64,000 nt of DNA, taken from Lampris incognitus. Lineage: Eukaryota > Chordata > Actinopteri > Lampriformes > Lampridae. Shown one piece after another: positions 35,463-47,252 of the stretch. The notes below the pieces were generated by a model. That model had not been told where the DNA came from, made no database searches, and worked only from the letters and a program-made list of their open reading frames with translations. The translations under genes were made by a program, and so were the position numbers. The DNA is taken from contig NC_079211.1 of NCBI RefSeq assembly GCF_029633865.1, positions 144,781,270-144,845,269 on the forward strand, in the 5' to 3' direction. How positions within the stretch are numbered: the stretch's first letter is position 1; every line of letters begins with the position of its first letter.

Positions 35463-38400
35463 AGCGGTGGACCTAAGGACCCCGATTTACAAGTTGTACA
35501 CAGTACAAACCAAAAGGTTGGCTATTACCTACCTTTTTAGCAGGATATACCTTAGTGTGCATCGTGTGCTCTGAGTGATAGCGATAGCAGCAGACTGTAG
35601 TCTGAGGTCGCTAGATAATACGCCCAGATGCTACTGTACAAGTGGGGCTTATAATTGAAAAAGTCAACAATAACTTTAACACAATATTTAACATCCTGTC
35701 TGTAGCAGAACAGTGATAACTGGCGGTACTGATTATGAGGAGTGGAATTCAAGGTACACTGATAATCAAAAGACCATGGTGTGTGTGTGTGTGTGTGTGC
35801 GTTCTTGTTTTTCCATCCCAACGGGGACCAAATGTCCCCATACCCTACGGTTATAACTGAAAAGAGGAAGTGCTGCGGTTTACCACCCCTCCGGTGTCCC
35901 AGTCTGTTTATGTTGGACGCCGGTGACGAATGCGAGGCTGCCACCCGGGTGTCGCTGCTCTAATTCCTCCTCCCCGTTCTCCTTCACACGTGTCGTGTGA
36001 AGGAGAGCCGCCGTACTGGTTCGGCAGCTGGATCCTCCTGGTGACCGAGAACGCGTGGATGAGTTTCAAAGTCGCTTTTGCTATTGCGATGCGAGGAGGA
36101 ACATTTGCGGCATATGCTATCCATGAAGCGAGCCCGGCTGTATCCGTCCATCACACAGCTGAGAGACAGCCGTAGGAGAAATGGAGTTCCCCTTTGATTT
36201 TAATGCTAAGAGCATAATTTATGTAAGATGTTTGAATGGCTTTTTTTTCTTCTTTTTTTCAGTAAGAATAGATTAAAGGAAGTTTCATTTTTGAGGAACC
36301 CAAAAAAAAGTGCCGGCAAAGCAGTGTTTTTCAAGCTCCCGGGGCAGCGACGGGGTCGACGAACGGGGCGGTTGCAAACGATGATTAGTTCAAGCCGTTT
36401 ACGGCGCGAACAAAACCATGTGCCAGTCAAGGCCGTCCCCTGAGTTTTTCCTCTCTTTCTGTAAATATGAAAGGCCGTGTCCCGGCCGTGACTTCAAACA
36501 TAGCGGGAGCAGCGCCCCCCCACCCCCCCACCCACCCCGCACACCAGGCAAGGACGCCTCCCCGAGCCCGTCCCCCCCTCCTCACATCAAAACGCGGCTG
36601 ACAAAAGCGGCTCTAGGTAGCGTAATGAGACGCCCCTGCTCCTCTCAGCTGTGCGGAGTAGTAGGAGTAGTGTGACATCCTGCCTCTCTCTTCTCGGGGC
36701 CTCGCGCTCACACTCTCTCCGGCCTGTCTGGGGGTCGACCGGACAGACAGCGCCCTGCTCTCTGGAGACTCGCCATTCGGGGCAACATCAAAGCCCAGCT
36801 GCTCCCCTCCGGGTCAACGCCGCAGCCCGGCTCTGCGCGCACGCGGACCCGTGAACGACATCTGACCTTGACGGAGACGGCCACGAGTCCAGATTGTGCC
36901 TCGTATGTTTTGAGGAACGCCTCGCAGGCGGTGATAGCTGCATTCTGCGCCACATGGTTGACCGTACAGGCTACACGTGAGGCGTTTTCGCTTTCCCTGA
37001 AAAAAAAAAGTTTCGGGGGGTGGGGGGTGGTGGAGAACCCCATCCTGGTGGCAGGTTGGAGGGGCTTCGCAAAAGCCACGGTCACCTCTCAGACCGCCGC
37101 CATAACCCTACATATTCTCAACCCTGAGAGGTTTTCTTAAAAGCGAGCTTGTTTCAACACTGGTTTGAGCCGCGTGACCTCGCTCTTCTGGGTTTGGCGA
37201 GAGGGGAGAGGTCCCGGTGCAGCCCAGGCCGCTGTGTGAAAATCTCTAACATGCAGAGCTTCAGCATCGATAATAGACGTCTTGATAACGTACAAACGTT
37301 CCTTGATTAAGATATAGAAGATAAATCGTTAGCCCAATGCAGATGGGTAACGGGGGTGGGGGGGGGCAGGTTTGCAAAGGGCTGGATTTTGTCGTTTTTT
37401 TTCGACGGGGCAGGGGGAGGGGAGGGGAGGGGGGGCATCCCCTTACATCCTCCCCTGACATCCATCTCTCAGACCAGAGACAGTGCCTTGTGACTGACTA
37501 TCTGGTATTTTTGGCGCCATTATCCGTGGATTAGCGGAAATCAAAATACTTTGGGGCCGACAAGAGTCGGAACAGAACATCGTGCCCTAATTCTCCGTGC
37601 CCTGTATTTCATGTACCACTTTTGTCCACTTGCCAGGAGATAAGATTCCTCTGGAGAGGTGGGACCCGTGCAAGGGCGCGCTACCCCAGCGCTCATATGA
37701 CCGTTACGCCGGAGCCAAGGGTGAAAGAAGAGTTCGGGCGCTCGGGAGATATCAGCGCTGTTAGGTCTGCCTTCCCTGGAGTCGCATGCACGACCCCGCC
37801 GGTTTGAGTCCTGTCTCAGCTTTCTCCTCCTGCCGCCCTCCTGTTCTCTAAACAAAATGCTAGAGGGAAAAAAAAAAAATTTTTTTTTTTTTTTTTGAAA
37901 GAAAAGCAGGGTTCGAGCTGCAAGGGGGGCCCTGGCCTCGATGCCATCAGCGCGCAGTCTCTCCCACAAACACAGAAGAAACCTGGGCTCCGAATCCTCC
38001 CGGGGCACATAAAATAGCATTCAACGTGTCACAACACAGCCGGGGGAAAAACAAAAGGCTGGTTTCTGCTCCCTGGAAGCACACACACAACAGCTGCATT
38101 CATATCCAACCACTATTCAGTCCAGTTCATGCCATAATACAATTGGACAGGTGGATTGATAATCTAATATGGCTCCGTTTTTTCTTTTTCTTTTTTTTTG
38201 TATCCTATTCCTCTCACTTTTCAAATAGTTTACCCCGGAGCCTGAGGGTGCGAGCCATTCCGGTTTCAATGGCCGCCGAATTACCTCAGAGCGCGCCGTG
38301 CCTAGCCCGCTGCCAGAGAGGGAGGCGGGTATTGTTTTCATGACAGAGATCAATGGGTGGGTGAATGTGCTTTAATTCTGCAGGAGCTGCTCTCCCAGGC

Positions 38401-41400
38401 TAATAAATGCAAGCCTCCCTGCTGACTGGGCTGTCGTGCTGGGCCCAGCGGGGGTCAGCCTTTTTGTGTTCCTGTGCCCAAATTATGGAACCATCAATAC
38501 GTTCCCTGGAACCAGTCAATAGAAGCCCGCTTTGTGGCTAACGGGAGACCAACTTCAAGGCTGGAAAAAAAAAAAAAACACCCCCCACCACCACCACCAC
38601 CACCAGAAGAAGGGGAAAAAAACCCCGCTAAGCTCTTACACATTTACCCAATAAGATCACGAACAGGATCTCTCAAAATATTCATGTATTCAGTTGTAGC
38701 TGGAGTTGTGTTGCTGTGCCGCAGAACGGGATGTTGCGACGCAATTCTGATGCATGCAAAACTTTTTATTTTCTTTCACATTTTGTCAATGGGCGTTTAT
38801 GCACCGCGCGCTCGACGGCAATCCGGGACAGACGCCGAAACATGCAAAAGCTGCAAGCTTCACTGACGTCGGCCTCGCGCGTGTTTTCTGGGGTACCGCG
38901 CGAGCCGTAATTGCCGGCTGAGGCGTTCGCGGAGCGTCACGTCGCCCCAAACTTTCGCTTAACGAAAGCGAAAGAAGCCAGACCGAGGCCTTCGCCGTGC
39001 CGGAAGATCATTCACTCAGCTTTCAAACGCGTCAAGACTCTTTAACCCCTCGCGATATATCCCCCGCCAAGAAACACTTGAGGATCTATTCTGAATTTCG
39101 AGAAATGCCGCGTTCGTTTGATTCCCGGGGAGTCCTCGAAACGCCACGTCTCAGTCGCAAAAGTCTCTCGCCTCCACGTTCGCAGCTGGAGCGCGGGGTT
39201 GTGACACGGTTCCCTTTAGCGGCGCACAGGCCGCGAACGGCTTTCCATACCGCCTTGACTGCTGCCGGGTAGCGTCAAGTAAATTATTAAGTATCCGGCT
39301 TCAAAAAGCTTGTAAAAAAAAAAAGAAATAAATAAATAAATAAAAGAAAACTCTGTCCCCATGAAAATCTGAAACTTTTCTTTTCTTTCTTTCCCCTCCC
39401 CCCCCCTCCCCCCCCTTCCCTTTTTTTTTTATTTCTGTTGGCTTCTCAAAACATCAAGTTGTCTCCGGATTTTCAAACGGGCTGAAAAATAAGAGTTTCC
39501 CCCAGCTCGCGAGCGCATTCAAAGGGCGCGTTCTTCAGATGTGCCACCTTGCAGCGTGGCGGTGGCTGCTCAGGAGCAGGATCATTCGGATATGCTAATG
39601 GATCAGCGGGGTAGCTCCGAGCGCGGCTTACCCTGCTTTAAAAGACAGCTGCCTTCTCCCTTTCTTTTCATGCCCCGCTCTCAGCCTGCCTCCTCTCTTC
39701 CCCACTCTACATTAATAGCAGGTTGAAATTTAATAACCATTTAATTTCTACTAATTAGACAGACAGAGTAATTAGCTGGGTGCATGTAAATCTAGGTTGT
39801 GAAATATGTCGAACAAAGAGAGCGCGGGAGAGGAGTTGGGGGAGCGGCGGGAATGGGGGCTGGGGTTGGAGTCGGCGCACAGTAATGATATCATGCACAA
39901 TGCAGAGAGCTGCACATAATGGAGTCCCGGTGCCCACCGCCCGCCCCCACCCCGGTAAAGTGGCACTTTGTGTCAGCCCCTGTGTATGAGCCACTGGCTC
40001 TGCCGCCATAAGCCCCGGTCCCACACTTTCCTCGCCTATCTATTCTCCCCAGCCAGAGCCATGCTGCGCAGGAATCCTGGGTGATTGGGTTTCTTTCATG
40101 GGCCTTATAGTCGGCCATAAATCGGAGGGGATCCTGCCCGGCCCCTCGCTCTCGCCCCCTAACCCTGACACCAGCTGGCAGGGGATGATTGTTGAAGAGC
40201 CGAGGTCACCGCGGGGTCACTCTCTGTGGCGCTTCTTAACTCCCCTTGCCTATTTTTTCTACCCCTCCTGACTACTTCTTCCCCTCTTTTCTCTCTGTCC
40301 ACCGGCCGGGGTTGCTAGGGCTTGGTATTTGCTTTTTAAGACCATGTTGTAATTACAGAGGAGCTCTGCTCCCCTTGCTGCCTCTGGCTCCCTCTCCTCT
40401 TTCTGTTTTTTTTTTTTTTATCACTGCTGATTAGCGGTAAGAAGCTACGCTAGGAGCCCCCCACCACCACCACCACCCCCCCGCCACAACAGGCTTTTGT
40501 GTTGCACCCTCCCTGGGCACAGACAGAACTCATTCATTCACATCCTCTAACATTTACACAGCTAGGCGAGACCAGGGACTCCACCTCGCGCCATCAGACA
40601 GCCGCCAGCACAGAAGAGGTGGGAGACATTTGAAGGGAAGCGACGGACACGTGAGCCTGTGCGCTCGTGGGGCCCGTGCAGGAAACGGCAGCCCCTGCAG
40701 AATGGGTTGCATCATGGTAATAAAAAAAATATATTGTTGTGTGGTTCGTGTGCGCTGACCTAACGTGTCTGGAATTCAGAAAATCCGAGCAGACAACTCA
40801 GCAAGCAATAACACTTTATGAAAATTAATTTATTACCCAATCTTGTTTATTGGGGGGGGGGGGTTTCATCCAAACAATCATGCAGATAGCAAAACAAGTT
40901 GCCACAAGCGCAGGGCACATTTTTCCTCCCCGCCCGTGTCTATATGGCTGCTTGCTGTTTTGTAAGGCGGCGTTGTTTACTGTTTTGGGGCGTACTATAT
41001 GACGGGGAACGCCAGAGACGGGCCCTTGTACGGCCTTCCTGTGGGATGGCGTCACTCTCCAAACATCTGGGGCCATAAACTGTCCGAGATCCAAAAAAAA
41101 GAGTGACAATGAAAGCAATACCACAATGAAAACAAACAATCCTACCATCAGGCAATAAAGAGGAGGCGTCTCCCCCCCCCACCCACCCCCGAAGACACTG
41201 TTGGCCCAGGGTTGTTCTGACATCAACAGAGCGAGGAGCCGTCTCTGGTGGCTCGGTCCGGTGCCTAGCTTCAGTTCCTTTTGTTGATTATCCTTCATGT
41301 GGATTCGTTCATCACAACTCGTATAACTTCTTGATCTCATATTTTAGACAGAGACCAGACGTCGGGCACGGACGGCGAAGCAGTATTTTTCCGAGTTTTA

Positions 41401-42122
41401 ATGATGGCCGGGATCGTAAACCCTGGCTGTTGACATACCTTTCCTTCAGATGGTCCGGGCCTTGGACGCATAGGAGCGCAGCATGCGTGAGCTTATCGTA
41501 CATAAGTGGCGTTCTCTATCGTCTTTTTTTGGGTTCACATCACAATAACTTCTGTACCGGGGAAATAGTTGACTTTGCACTCGGGCGGGCGGGGGGGGGA
41601 GGGGTGGCCTGTGAATTTCCCCTAACACACTTCAAAGGAGAGGAACCAAAATATCACAATAATGTGTGAAGTGCGTAGCCCTATAGGACCACGCCGTGTC
41701 TTTCATGTGCATGGACAGGTGCCAGGTTTTCAGCATTGTTCTCCATGAAATAGGATGCAGGCCTGGGAGAGCCATTGTTCTATTTCGGCTCGCCCAAGTC
41801 TCCTCTGTTGTGCGTGCTGGCTCTCTGCTTCGCCGTCCCGCCCGCACCAGGAACAGCACTTCCTCCCGCGAGACGGACGGGAATAAACCCGGTATAATCA
41901 CTTCAAATAAACAGGATGCCGTTAATTGTTTGCTCCTCCGATTGATGCACATCCCCGGGTAGTCAATGAGAGCTCAATTAATCCTTTTAATGGCTGGACT
42001 TATTGGGTGCCAGCGAGCAGAGATGAATTGTCTGGCACCGAACAAGTCGCGGGTTGGAAACCGCACCGGTCCTCCCGAGACCCGGCTTTATTCCTAACTA
42101 TGGACTGTTGACCCATCAACAC
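35463..42122. other. Long gene-free region with GC-rich blocks
   Basis: Mostly unique-looking sequence with CpG-rich parts (about 36330..37120, 38800..39260), A/T homopolymers (37869..37896) and G/C runs. No coding exon could be supported. A cluster of homeodomain-type TAAT cores lies at 39712..39777. Such sequence between a developmental receptor gene and a neural gene may hold enhancers, but this is inference. Confidence 0.45.
39712..39777. promoter_or_regulatory. Cluster of homeodomain-type TAAT cores (candidate enhancer core)
   Basis: Within 66 bp there are ttaatagc, tttaataacc, tttaattt, ctaattag and gtaattagc. The flanking DNA is GC-rich, so the AT motif cluster stands out from local composition. 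TAATTA/TAATTG cores are bound by many homeodomain proteins. Function is inferred only. Confidence 0.3.
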
Positions 42123-42130
42123 TACCTTTA

Positions 42131-42575
42131 TTCCGGGTAGCGTAGCGGTCTATTCCCTTGCCTACCAACACGGGGATCGCCGGTTCGAATCCCCGTGTTA
42201 CCTCCGGCTCGGCTGGGCGTCCGTACAGACACAATTGGCTGTGTCTGTGCACTGGGTAGGGAGCCAGATGTGAGGATGTGTCGTGGTCGCTGCACTAGAC
42301 TAGCGCCTCCTCTGGTCGGTCGGGGTGCCTGTTCAGGGGGGAGGGGGGACGGGGGGGAATAGCATGATCCTCCCACATGCTACGTCCCCCTGGCGAAACT
42401 CCTCGCTGTCAGGTGAAAAGAAGCGGCTGGCGACATGTATGGGAGGAGGCACGTGGTGGTCTGCAGCCCTCCCCGGACCGGCAGAGGGGGGCGGAGCAGC
42501 GACCGGGACGGCTCGGAAGGGTGGGGTGATTGGCCGGGTACAAGTCGGGAGGGAAAAAACCAAAACAAAACACCG
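42131..42575 (+). mobile_element. SINE family A copy 5
   Basis: Full-length family A SINE: head gggtagcgtagcggtctatt, B-box-like ggttcgaatcc, 3' end with aagtcgggagggaaaaaac and an A-rich tail. Only a weak flanking match (taccttta, 42123..42130 and 42576..42583) is seen, so the exact borders are less certain. Confidence 0.85.
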
Positions 42576-42842
42576 TACCTTTACCACAACCAGGGGTGAC
42601 CGGGTGAGACTGCATACATTGTGCGACAGTAACAGTAATGTGAGACGATGACACAGAATGCACAGACACACACACACGCACAAATATTGCGTTACGTCTC
42701 AACGTGTGCTGCGCCGCGTGCTCGGCGGCGGCATACAACACTCACCGGAAAGCCTGAAGCCAGCACATATCGCATGTCAGCCCTGACCCAAATGTCAACA
42801 CAGGTAAACAAACACCTCCAGGCAGGCAGTGGAGCGCACAAT

Positions 42843-42857
42843 TAGAGAGAGCGAGAG

Positions 42858-42900
<43 letters not shown>
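42843..42900. repeat. (GA)n microsatellite
   Basis: About 58 bp of GA/GAGC-type dinucleotide repeat. Confidence 0.95.
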
Positions 42901-42903
<3 letters not shown>

Positions 42904-43392
42904 CTCCCCCTGAGGACTTCCTGCTGGTGTCGTTGGGTCTGTCTGCTTTGACGTTGTCACAGTTTAACAGCTTGGCCCCGGCCAGATCACAGGGGCTGTA
43001 ACGACGGGATGAAAGGGTTTTCACCAAAAGGTGCTAATGGAAACGTCCTACACCTGAAACAACTGCCTCCTTGCCAAAAAACACAGAGGGGGGTGGTGGT
43101 GGGGGAGAGGCGAGAGGCGAGGGGAGGGGAGGGGAGGTGAGAGACGGAGGCCGTGTCGGCGCTGACACGGATGAGTTTGAAAACATATCTTTCCTTCCTC
43201 GTGTCGGCCTTTCGTCCTCGCGAGGACGGCGTTTTTTGACACTGTTACAGAGAGAGTGCTGTCCAAGGTGGATGAATATGAGCAAAAGTGGGTCTCACGT
43301 TGGTGGGTGGATGAACGGGGAGGATGGAGCGCTTCAGAAATGCTGACGTGTGATTGTCATGTGACCACGCCGGTGTTTTTGTACATCATAGC
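42901..43392. other. Non-coding spacer with G-rich purine tract
   Basis: A GGGGA-rich purine tract lies at about 43085..43150. Nothing else recognised. Confidence 0.45.
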
Positions 43393-43520
43393 CCATCCAT
43401 CCGTCCCATTATCCCAACCGCTTAGCAGGGTGGCGGGGATGCGGGAGCCTATCCCAGCAGTCGATGCGCGGCAGGCGGGGAGACACCCTGGACAGGCCGC
43501 CAGGCCATCACAGGGCCCAC
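43393..43520 (-). mobile_element. SINE family B tail type 1 fragment
   Basis: (CCAT)n, then gcttagcagggtggcgggga, ggagcctatcccagcagtcg and gacaccctggacaggccgcc. The head is missing. Confidence 0.78.
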
Positions 43521-43641
43521 ACACACTGGGATTACTGGTTTAAATAAACTGATGGTATTTTTCCGCCTTTGCTGAGCAAGAGTTTTGTGCGAAAGGAAGT
43601 ATTTCCAAACGGGGCTTTTTCGATTGTTCGGAGTGGGAGTG

Positions 43642-43752
43642 GGTCGGACCCTTTAGTCGACTGGTTAACGTAGTCGCCTGTGGTGCGGGAGGCCCGGGTT
43701 CGTGTCCCGGCTGCGGTGGTTCCCGGGTTGCCCCCCGAATTCGCTACGATAT
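43642..43752 (+). mobile_element. tRNA-like repeat, family C (SINE-type), copy 1
   Basis: It holds an A-box-like ttagtcgactggttaacg and a B-box-like gggttcgtgtcccgg, followed by gggttgccccccgaattcgc. A related sequence lies on the minus strand at 56539..56653. The cloverleaf is not convincing as a working tRNA, and the two copies share sequence beyond the tRNA-like part. A SINE or tRNA-derived repeat is therefore more likely. Confidence 0.6.
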
Positions 43753-43859
43753 GTCAATTTATCGGTGTCCCTTGATTTCGTGTCAACACCGTTGCCCTTA
43801 CATAAGAGCCCATCTACTACACATGCTTACTCCCAACTGTTCCACAGCATACCATAGTG

Positions 43860-44061
43860 CAGGGGTAGGCAACGTGGTCCAGAAAGGTCCGGTGTGGGTG
43901 CAGCTCTTTGTTCCAACAAAGCAGTTACACACCTGATTCTATTAGTCAACCAACAGTCTTTGCTAAGGACCTTGATTTGTAGACTCAGGTGTGTAACTCC
44001 TTGGTTGGAACAAAGAGCTGCACCCACACCGGACCTTTCTGGACCATGTTGCCTATCCCTG
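43860..44061. mobile_element. hAT-type foldback MITE, 202 bp, with 8-bp TSD
   Basis: The ends are caggggtaggcaacgtggtc and the complement ...gttgcctatccctg. The arms pair over at least 58 bp with about two mismatches and continue with lower similarity. It is flanked by the 8-bp direct repeat ccatagtg at 43852..43859 and 44062..44069. CAG...CTG ends with an 8-bp duplication are characteristic of hAT elements. No coding capacity. Confidence 0.94.
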
Positions 44062-44069
44062 CCATAGTG

Positions 44070-44464
44070 TTTTGTTGTGTTTTCTTCTTACCGTACCTTC
44101 CAGACAGACACTGGTGTCCACTCATTTCAGTATACCACGAAAGTCAACTTAGAGACACTTGAACCTCGCTTGAGCTAATCCATCACAGCGAACATTTATT
44201 TGTCATATGAACCGGTGCTTTCTGCTGCGTTATCCTGCAACCACAATGCAAATTTTACCAAAAATAAAGGCAACTAAATGTTCACTGCGAAGGAAATCCT
44301 ACATTCAAACAAGCTTCAGGTCTCTGTTAGTTGATTTGCATACTGAGCTGAAATGAATGTAAACCAATGACTGCCTAGTAGGCAGAAAAACCACGTTAAA
44401 ACCATCCAGCATATTCTGCTATGCTTTGGAAAATGATCTCGAGTAATGTAAAGCACGCTTATCG
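44070..44464. other. Non-coding spacer
   Basis: Nothing recognised. Confidence 0.45.
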
Positions 44465-44634
44465 TAGCGGAACGGTGGCCCAGTGGTTAGCACCGTTGCC
44501 TCACAGCAAGAAGGTCCTGCTGGGTTCGAACCCCGGTGCCGTCCCAGGTCCTTCCTGCGTGGAGTTTGCATGTTCTCGTCGTGTCTGTGTGCGTTTCCTC
44601 CGGGTGCTCTGATTTCCTCCCACCATCAAATTTA
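44465..44634 (+). mobile_element. SINE family B head fragment
   Basis: tRNA-like head (ggcccagtggttagcaccgt, B-box-like ggttcgaaccc) and the start of the shared central region (gtggagtttgcatgttctcg). It stops where the next SINE begins. Confidence 0.82.
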
Positions 44635-44635
44635 A

Positions 44636-44995
44636 GGCGGCACAGTGGTTAGTGCTGTCACCTCACAGCGAGAAAGTCCTGGGTTCGAATCCCGGGGTTG
44701 TCCAACCCTGGGGGGGGTCATCCCAAGTCATCCTCTGTGTGGAGTTTGCACGTTCTCCCCGTGTCTGCGGTGGGTTTCCTGCGGGTGCTCCAGTTTCCCC
44801 CACCATCAAAAACGACATGCATGTTAGGGTTAATACTCCTGTCTGTGCCCTTGACCGAGGCATGGCAAGATGAACTGGAGTTGCTCCCCAGCTGCTGCAC
44901 GGCAGCTGCCCACTGCTCCTAGCTACGCAGCTAGGATGGATTAAATGCAGAGCGTAATTTCCCCACAGGGCTCAACAGAGTATACCAAAATCAAA
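44636..44995 (+). mobile_element. SINE family B, tail type 2
   Basis: Complete head-to-tail copy abutting the truncated one before it: head ggcggcacagtggttagtgc, central gtggagtttgcacgttctcc, tail with gctaggatggattaaatgca and aatttccccacagggctcaa. Confidence 0.85.
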
Positions 44996-44997
44996 AA

Positions 44998-45175
44998 GAC
45001 ATGCATGTTAGGGTTAATACTCCCTCCTATGTCCCTGAGCAAGGCAGTGGAAAGAAGAACTGGAGTTGGTCCCGGGGTGCTGCAGCTGCCCACTGCTGCT
45101 ATAACAATAGATTGGGTTAAATGCAGAGAACACATTTCGTTGTAACCTGTACAATGACAAAAATATAGTGGCTTT
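44998..45175 (+). mobile_element. SINE family B tail fragment with a different end
   Basis: It repeats the tail of the preceding copy (catgcatgttagggttaata) but ends in cacatttcgttgtaacctgt and acaatgacaaaaatatag, the ending typical of a common fish LINE/SINE 3' end. This suggests a third tail variant or tandem capture. Confidence 0.7.
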
Positions 45176-45234
45176 CTTATAGTTGTAGTAAATAAGCTAC
45201 AGCATGCAGAAACACTGGTGGGTCCTTTAAGCAT

Positions 45235-45985
45235 GTGTCTGTTGTTCTACCATTTCAATGTGGATGGCGGATTAGGCGACAGGCGTGGGTACAAGTCCAC
45301 GAATACTGGGATGGCATCCAGCGCTTTACCTGTATCCCTGTAGGGTTAGTGATTGTGTCGGGGAGGGCATGCCAAATCATTATGCAGATCGACAAGACCA
45401 TACCGGATCGGTCAAGGCCCAGGTTAATAACGGCTGCCATTGGTGCTGTGCCCTCACAGGGTACCGATTGAAACTGTAAAATCCGGCATCCGGGTGGTGT
45501 GGCAATCTATTCTGTTGCCTACCAACACGGGGATTGGCGGTTCGAATCCCCATGTTACTTCCAGCTTGGTCGGGTGTCCCTACAGACACAATTGACCATG
45601 TCTGCGGGTGGGAAGCTGGATGTGGGTATGTGCCCTGGTCGCTGCACTAGTGCCTCCTCTGGTCAGTCGGGGTAATTGTTCAGGGGGGAGGGGGAACTGG
45701 GGGAATAGCGTGATCCTCCCACACGCTACGTCCCCCTGGTGAAACTCCTCACTGTCAGGTGAAAAGAAGCGGCTGGTGATTGGTGACATGTATCGGAGGA
45801 GGCATGTGGTAGTCTGCAGCTTTCCCGGATCGGCAAAGGGGGTGGAGCAGCGACTGGGGCGGCTCGGAAAGTAGGGTAATTGGCCAAGTACAATTGGGGA
45901 GAAAAAAGGGAGGAAAAATCCCCCCCGAAAAAAAGAAACTGTAAAATCCGCTGTGGCGACCCCTGAGAAACAGGGAGTAGAAGTG
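45235..45985 (+). mobile_element. RTE-type LINE 3' region split by a SINE
   Basis: It shares gccaaatcattatgcagat, tgctgtgccctcacagggta and ctgtggcgacccctgagaaa with the fragment at 2481..2633, but extends further 5'. A family A SINE sits inside it (45486..45935). Confidence 0.8.
45486..45935 (+). mobile_element. SINE family A copy 6, inside the RTE fragment
   Basis: 450-bp family A SINE. The perfect 15-bp duplication aaactgtaaaatccg lies at 45471..45485 and 45936..45950. The insertion postdates the RTE fragment. Confidence 0.94.
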
Positions 45986-47010
45986 TGGATGGCGGACTTG
46001 TCGAAAATGATCTAAAAACGCTAGTACGCATGGAAGACTTTAGATCCATTTTTGACACGGAAACATTGTTTTCCAGTTCCACATCAGTGTGGGCGTGGCC
46101 AGAGACTGGAGACTGGAGGGCAGTGGGGATGTGGCTGCTTGGCCAGACACAGAGGGCCACGGTGGTGAAAACACATCCCGTCCTTCCCAACGATGGCCGG
46201 TGGACTGGAGACCAGGGTGTCACCCATCAGCATGGGGTCCTCCAACAAGGCCGCGTCGGCTCCCGGAGGCCTGAGCACCGGCCAAAGCAGTGTCGTCTTT
46301 CACTCCCACGTTGACTGATCTGAACTACAGCGGGCTGTCACCTAGCTCAATCCATCTTTACCTGGACATCGCTCAGGATGTCAACAACGCTTGACATCTA
46401 AGACAGCGCTTGACACCAGAGTAATGTTTACCCTCTTTTTTTCGACTCCCTCTGGAGAACGAAGGCGTAGATCTACCCCAACATCTGCAGTGGAGATGAA
46501 ACAGAATAACTAGGATGCAATCGCACAAGGTCTGCGGTCCTCCTTGTGAAGTTCACACAGACTCGGGTCTTATCTGTGGTTCTACTGGGGAAATGATAAT
46601 GAGGGTTGTTGAGCTGGAATGGAGTCGTCTCGCTACGGCGAAGGGGGGCCATGAAGATGTGAGGTATCTAAACAAACCTTAACGTATAATTGCAAACTAG
46701 TATCTTCAGGTAATTACACAATGACTAAGCCTCTAAATGATCGCTCGTTTACAAACAGCCTCTTGTCGGGATTAGCCAGGGCCAAATTGCTAACATGTCC
46801 TCGAGTGGGTTTCTTCCCCAAAGAAGTCTTTGAAACTTAAAGATACACGATAAAACCGATCCTTCTTGGCAAATGGCTTCTTGTATGACCAAACTGATCC
46901 CTCTCGGGCAAATCCCTTTTATAAGAAGGCGAGCTCAGATGAGGGGGCAGACGACGGCTGAACTGTAATCTATTAAAGGCTCCCAGAAAGGAGCACGGAA
47001 GCTCACAAAT
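45986..47010. other. Non-coding stretch
   Basis: Nothing recognised. Confidence 0.45.
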
Positions 47011-47252
47011 GCCCCTTTTCCACGACACGGTGCCGGCTCGACTCCACTCGACTTTGGTCGTTTTCCATTACTGGAAAGTGCCGGCATTTTTGGTAACTGT
47101 TCCCACTTTCCCGGTACCACCTTTGTCGAGGTCCCCCCCCCCCAAAAAAAACTGGAGCGGGTGCCAAAATCAATGCAGACCAGCTACACTGAGGGGGGCG
47201 CTGTTGAGGTGATGGAAGACGACGAGCCAGTACCCTGCAGCGGAAAAGGGGC
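47011..47252. mobile_element. MITE-like element with short inverted ends
   Basis: It begins gccccttttccacgacacgg and ends ccctgcagcggaaaaggggc, so the two ends are complementary over about 13 bp. The interior is rich in cgactc and ggtacc-like motifs. No clear flanking duplication, so the superfamily is unassigned. Confidence 0.6.

Noticed and set aside
35930..36175. 81-codon ORF with a hydrophobic stretch
   Set aside because: No recognisable family, no splice context and no repeat support; too short to call a gene.
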